This document shows positions 60,675-64,000 of a DNA stretch of 64,000 nucleotides, one piece after another (the stretch's first letter is position 1; the number at the start of each line of letters is the position of its first letter). Below the pieces are notes generated by a model. The model ran no database searches and was not told the DNA's origin. It saw nothing but the letters and a program-made list of their open reading frames with translations. The position numbers and the translations under genes are program-made. The DNA comes from Coemansia sp. RSA 487 (Eukaryota > Kickxellomycota > Kickxellomycetes > Kickxellales > Kickxellaceae): contig JANBRJ010000024.1 of assembly GCA_027577595.1 (NCBI GenBank), positions 1 to 64,000 of the forward strand. The letters are read 5' to 3'.

Positions 60675-61547
60675 ATGTCTCTTAAGAACGGCTTGGCAGA
60701 CGCGCTGGAGGACGATTTCGCACTAGACGGCGACTTTGCCCAAGACAGTGTTAGCGACCACAGCGATGTCGATGTCGGTGTCGATGCCGACGTAGCCCCC
60801 GAGCAAAGCACAAATAAGCGCCAGCGGGATCATTCGGAAGCCCGCGACACCGAAGATTCTGGCGCAGCCAAAAAGCAAAAGAAGAAGCAGAGAAAGAAGC
60901 AAAATCATAGAGGAGACGGCGAGACGCCACGCTCAACCTCAAAATTCACTGTGCCTCGCGGCCTCGATGAACAGGCGGCTGTGTGGAACAAGTTTATGAA
61001 AAAGGCATACCCAGGCATTGCACAGCTCGAGCTCGACGATATTGCGATGCAGGAGAAGCATGTGTACAGGGCCGAAAAAGAGCCAAAGCGGGACACCGGG
61101 TCGTATCTGGAAGACCTGGTCAGGACTGCGGTCCCAAACACGATGGGCAAAAGCAAAATCACATTTGGCGCGCCGCAGGTGCTTGTTATCTGCAGCTCAG
61201 CGCTGCGTGTCATTGATCTGGTCAAGCGCATGCGCCCTCTGACCCAGCGTACGGTTCTCAAGCTCTTCAGCAAACACATAAAGATCGCCGAGCATAAAAA
61301 GATACTCAAGTCAGCGCCTGTCGATATTGCGGTTGGCACACCAAACAGGATCCACAAACTGCTTCAGGACGGCGATCTCAAGGCCAATCGCTTGCGCCTG
61401 GTTGTCGTCGACTGCTGGCAGGACGATAAGATGCGCGTCGTCATCGATATGGACGACACACGCGCCGATCTGTTTGCTATCTGGCGCGACATTCTGCTGC
61501 CAGCATCAGCAAATCCCGATCACTCCTTCAAATTTCGCCTGGTTTAA
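60675..61547 (+). CDS. Cms1/CMSS1-like ribosome-biogenesis protein
   Basis: The protein has 290 residues. The first 90 are acidic then basic (KKQKKKQRKKQNHR, a nuclear/nucleolar signal). The domain from about 95 has LDEQAAVWNKFMKKAYPGIAQLELDDIAMQEKHVY, QVLVICSSALRVIDLVKRMRPL, KLFSKHIKIAEHKKIL and APVDIAVGTPNRIHKLLQDGDL followed by LRLVVVDCWQDDKMRVVIDM. This is the Cms1 pattern, a helicase-like fold lacking a Walker A motif; GTPNRI is the counterpart of the helicase motif Ib. Yeast Cms1 associates with the 90S pre-ribosome/U3 machinery. The ATG at 60675 follows an AT-rich leader. Confidence 0.9.
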   Translation: MSLKNGLADALEDDFALDGDFAQDSVSDHSDVDVGVDADVAPEQSTNKRQRDHSEARDTEDSGAAKKQKKKQRKKQNHRGDGETPRSTSKFTVPRGLDEQAAVWNKFMKKAYPGIAQLELDDIAMQEKHVYRAEKEPKRDTGSYLEDLVRTAVPNTMGKSKITFGAPQVLVICSSALRVIDLVKRMRPLTQRTVLKLFSKHIKIAEHKKILKSAPVDIAVGTPNRIHKLLQDGDLKANRLRLVVVDCWQDDKMRVVIDMDDTRADLFAIWRDILLPASANPDHSFKFRLV

Positions 61548-61934
61548 TAAATGTTTAAAGTATTTTTATTCTCGGGTATGCCTTCCCAAATAGAGTGCTT
61601 TTTCTGTGTAAAAAATGCTAGCATTTAGTGAGGGCGAAGAGAAAAGGAATCAAGAGTGTGATACTGATTATGAGGAGAGAGGAGGTGCAGCACACAGGGC
61701 GAGGAAAGAGATGGGTGCCGGCGTATGAATCAGATCAGCGCAAGCCAAAGAGGGGGTATAAAAGACATCGAACTTCTTTGGAGCATATTGGTACAAACTT
61801 GCAAAGCATTCTCTTTGATAAACCTTTTACGCTGCTCTCAGCTGCTCCAACCAGTTCAAAAAAGAAACAAAACATCCAAAAAGGCCACTTTAAGCAACTG
61901 CAATTGTGCATTCTCCTCTCTAGCTCAGGCCAAC
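61548..61934. other. Intergenic, convergent 3' ends
   Basis: About 390 bp between the CMS1 stop and the stop of STM1. It contains GGGGGTATAAAAGAC (about 61,750), which is in plus orientation but faces no plus-strand gene. Nothing else is recognised. Confidence 0.45.
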
Positions 61935-62768
61935 TTAGAGCGAAGGGAAGTCGCGCTCATCATTGATGTTGGCGCGCTGTTGGCGTTTGGGGCGGCGGTC
62001 GTTGCTCCGCGGGCCACCCTCGTTGCGGTTGCTGCGGAAAGCGCCACGGCGCTGCTGGTCGACAAAGTGCTGGTTAATGTCGACGTGGATCTTCTCCTTG
62101 CGCTCCTTCTGCTTCCGTGTCTTGGAGCCAACAAGAGGGGCAAAAAAGTCTTCCTCAACCCTCTCCAGGGGAACACCAGCCTTGAGCTGGTTCTTGTCAA
62201 CGCCGCCCTCGTTGGCCTTGCGCAGAGTGCGTGCGCTGTCGATCTTCTTCGAGCTCTTCTCCTTCAGGTAGTCGTCAAGGGTCTTGACAACCTCCTCGGG
62301 CTCCTCAGTAGGAGGGACAGGGGTGGCTGTGCCGTCCTGGCTGTCCTTCTTGGCCTCCTCAGTAGCCTTTTCACCGTCGGCAACAAGAGCCTCGGTGTCG
62401 CCGAGCCAGCCTTGCTTCTCCTTCTTCTCGGAGTCAACCAGGCCAGTGCCGCTGTGGCGGTCGAACTGGCGACCACGGGTGCGGGGAGCTGGTCCGCGTT
62501 GGCGCTGGGTCTGCTGAGCAGGGCGGTTGTCGGGCCTTCCGCTTCTTGCATACTCGGGGGTATCTGCGCTCTCGCGAATAACGGTGCGGCGAGAGCCACC
62601 ACGGCCAGCGCTGACGGTGGTGGTGGGGACAGCAGGAGCGGCGGGCTTGTTGCTCTTGGCTGGCTTGGGTGCCTGCTTCTTCTTAGGCGGAAGAGAGGAA
62701 ATTGGGACTTCGCTGTTGGTAGCGTTGTCAGGGAGCCACTCAAACGCGTTTTGAGAGGCAAAGTTCAT
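61935..62768 (-). CDS. Stm1/SERBP1-like ribosome-binding protein
   Basis: The protein has 277 residues, is basic and mostly disordered, and the order of motifs is that of the HABP4/PAI-RBP1 family: a Stm1-like N-terminus (NAFEWLPDN), Gly/Arg patches (SAGRGGSRRTVIRE, RGRQFDRHSGTG), the acidic KTLDDYLKEKSSKK segment, the KKEKQGWLGDTEAL segment, and a C-terminal Arg/Gly-rich tail ending NDERDFPSL, as in fungal Stm1. These proteins bind the 80S mRNA channel and preserve idle ribosomes. Codon bias is very strong, consistent with abundance. A plus-strand frame of 374 codons running antisense to it is discussed under rejected items. Confidence 0.92.
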   Translation of the reverse strand: MNFASQNAFEWLPDNATNSEVPISSLPPKKKQAPKPAKSNKPAAPAVPTTTVSAGRGGSRRTVIRESADTPEYARSGRPDNRPAQQTQRQRGPAPRTRGRQFDRHSGTGLVDSEKKEKQGWLGDTEALVADGEKATEEAKKDSQDGTATPVPPTEEPEEVVKTLDDYLKEKSSKKIDSARTLRKANEGGVDKNQLKAGVPLERVEEDFFAPLVGSKTRKQKERKEKIHVDINQHFVDQQRRGAFRSNRNEGGPRSNDRRPKRQQRANINDERDFPSL

Positions 62769-63819
62769 CCTTCTTTTTTTTATCTATGCGGACAAGATGA
62801 GTTTCGTTTGGAAGATGAATGCAAAATAGAAACACAGTATGTGGTATAATTAGTGTAGAGACTTGAGCAAAAATAAGGAATGAAAGGATCATAAAACATG
62901 GGGATAGAAACAGCAAAGGCGAGATATCCTTTAAAAAACAATGTACACGCATGTGCGCAAGAGGGCATGTGGTGTATGATAAATAAATACGCACATGCCG
63001 ATATACAAACGCCTACGCGAAAACGCGCATACATGCACAAAAGTTTGAAAAGCAAAGTCAGGTCTACTTTTTTTATTGCGTTCTGACCCAGTATACTGCA
63101 TGCTCTTCTTTCCAAAAGAAAGTAGCTCCCACATTAAAGGATGGCCTCTCTCCCTGTATGTTTGTCTTTAAAGATTACCACTGTACGACAATGCTTGCTT
63201 TGGAGGGAGCGAATCAGGTGTAAATGGGCCGCTGATTCTCTTCTGTGTTCTCCGCGTGTCTACCGAAGACTCTCTGGGACGCAAAGTCCAACCAGAATAA
63301 AAGGGCCCTTTCCTGTATGTACTGTTGCTTGCAATATTCAACGATTCAAATTGGACCAATTTCGAATTTAACGAATTTCAAATTCGGAATGACGGATTAG
63401 CAGTAGCAAGCAAATCGGTCGGAAAATGGAACTGGGTCGTTTTAGGATTGCTGTTGACGATGGATCCGGTCCTGGTCCTGATGTATCGGAATCTGCGATG
63501 GAAGCTAAAATGAACTTACATAGTGTGATGGATGCGGATAGTGTTGGATGAAAATAAAAGTAGAAAATAGAGGGAAGCACAATCACAGAAAAATTGCAAA
63601 GCTGGTGGTGGTTGGCCCAAACACCAGACCTGTTTCTCGATGAAATCGCTGTTTCTCCCCTTTTTCGTCTCTTTAGGTCGAAATCAGGGTTAGGGCCATG
63701 TAGCAAAATTACGTATTTCGATTCAAAACCAGAGCTTGCCAATGCAGATAATTGATGACAATAATCGCTTTGAACAGAATATGTATATTGACACATGACG
63801 ATAGTGGGTTGAAAGATGG
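62769..63819. other. Intergenic region
   Basis: About 1.05 kb between STM1's start (minus strand) and the C-terminus of the next minus-strand gene. AT-rich, with no coding signal on either strand. The left part is the STM1 promoter. Confidence 0.45.
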
Positions 63820-64000
63820 CTAGTGCGCCGACCAAAGACTATCAGATACTTTACGGATAAGCCGCCGGCGCGAGAGGAGATCAAGAAGAACGGTAAACAT
63901 GCTCGCGTTTGCGCCTCGCAACCCATCTTCAGCTGATCCTGCCGCCGCCATCAGATCATCCAGAGTCCAAATGCGCTGGTCCTGCGTCTTGACAAGATCA
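63820..64000 (-). CDS. C-terminal part of an unidentified protein, cut by window edge
   Basis: The last 60 codons of a minus-strand gene are visible, ending at TAG. The codon bias is G/C-ending and the reading frame is open to the window edge. Visible text: DLVKTQDQRIWTLDDLM, then ANASMFTVLLDLLSRRRLIRKV, ending SLWSAH. It looks alpha-helical, with a possible helical hairpin. The family is not recognised. The rest lies outside the window. Confidence 0.5.
   Translation of the reverse strand, partial: DLVKTQDQRIWTLDDLMAAAGSAEDGLRGANASMFTVLLDLLSRRRLIRKVSDSLWSAH

Noticed and set aside
61725-62849. A 374-codon plus-strand frame longer than the STM1 gene it opposes
   Set aside because: The protein is Leu/Val/Ala-rich nonsense of the kind produced when Lys/Ala/Gly-rich genes are read backwards; the minus-strand frame has clear Stm1/SERBP1 motifs and start.

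Overview
This window is nuclear DNA from a fungus, most likely an early-diverging (zoosporic or zygomycete-type) lineage. The gene style fits Kickxellomycotina (Coemansia/Linderina-like), but that placement is inference. The evidence is as follows. Genes are compact and mostly intronless, with a few short GT-AG introns. Coding DNA favours G or C at third positions, while spacers are AT-rich with long poly-T/poly-A runs. Fungal functions are present (Ste7-type MAPKK, Stm1, mitochondrial uL10, Ilv3, GID4). Some genes usually missing from Dikarya are also present (a BRAT1-like HEAT protein, a Rab4/Rab14-type GTPase).

Layout. 1-0.3 kb: 3' end of a Fanzor (TnpB-like nuclease) gene cut by the window edge. 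1.5-10.4 kb: a secreted double-psi beta-barrel protein, a pheromone/filamentation-type MAPKK, an unknown multipass membrane protein and a PH-C2-RasGAP protein. 12.9-19.8 kb: a PAS protein with a 2.5-kb upstream spacer, an ING-family PHD reader, mitochondrial uL10, an alpha/beta hydrolase and an Ssr4-like chromatin-remodeller subunit. 19.9-25.7 kb: a BRAT1-like HEAT protein, a GT25-like glycosyltransferase, a HemK/PrmC methyltransferase and a secreted Ala/Pro/Ser protein. 27.7-34.4 kb: GTP cyclohydrolase I, Asterix (PAT10), a Rab GTPase, SF3A1 and UCH37. 35-45.6 kb: an unknown protein, a TFIIB-like cyclin-fold protein, GID4, an MBOAT acyltransferase and a putative 34-residue microprotein. 47-57.3 kb: an LMW tyrosine phosphatase, a tiny secreted Gly/Tyr/Asn-rich peptide bracketed by two copies of a 143-bp repeat, a YdcF-like (DUF218) membrane protein, Ilv3, a Cys-rich single-pass membrane protein and an NmrA-like reductase. 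57.4-64 kb: a BAR-PH-ArfGAP-ankyrin protein, Cms1, Stm1/SERBP1 and the C-terminus of an unidentified protein.

The genes do not form an operon or biosynthetic cluster; most are housekeeping genes in ordinary fungal order. Several head-to-head pairs share roughly 290-350 bp promoters (16.3, 18.5, 23.6 and 30.2 kb). Reading splice signals recovered exons that a single-frame scan misses: a 19-codon first exon of the RasGAP gene, a 28-nt first exon of the ING gene, three exons each for GTP cyclohydrolase and Rab, and a last exon for GID4.

The most unusual items are the Fanzor 3' end with an SV40-like nuclear signal, the BRAT1-like protein, the TFIIB-like protein with a 500-residue disordered head, the paired 143-bp repeat, the 34-residue microprotein under a TATA box, and a 12-bp TATA core shared by two remote sites. 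All functional calls come from reading motifs by eye; no database search was run.
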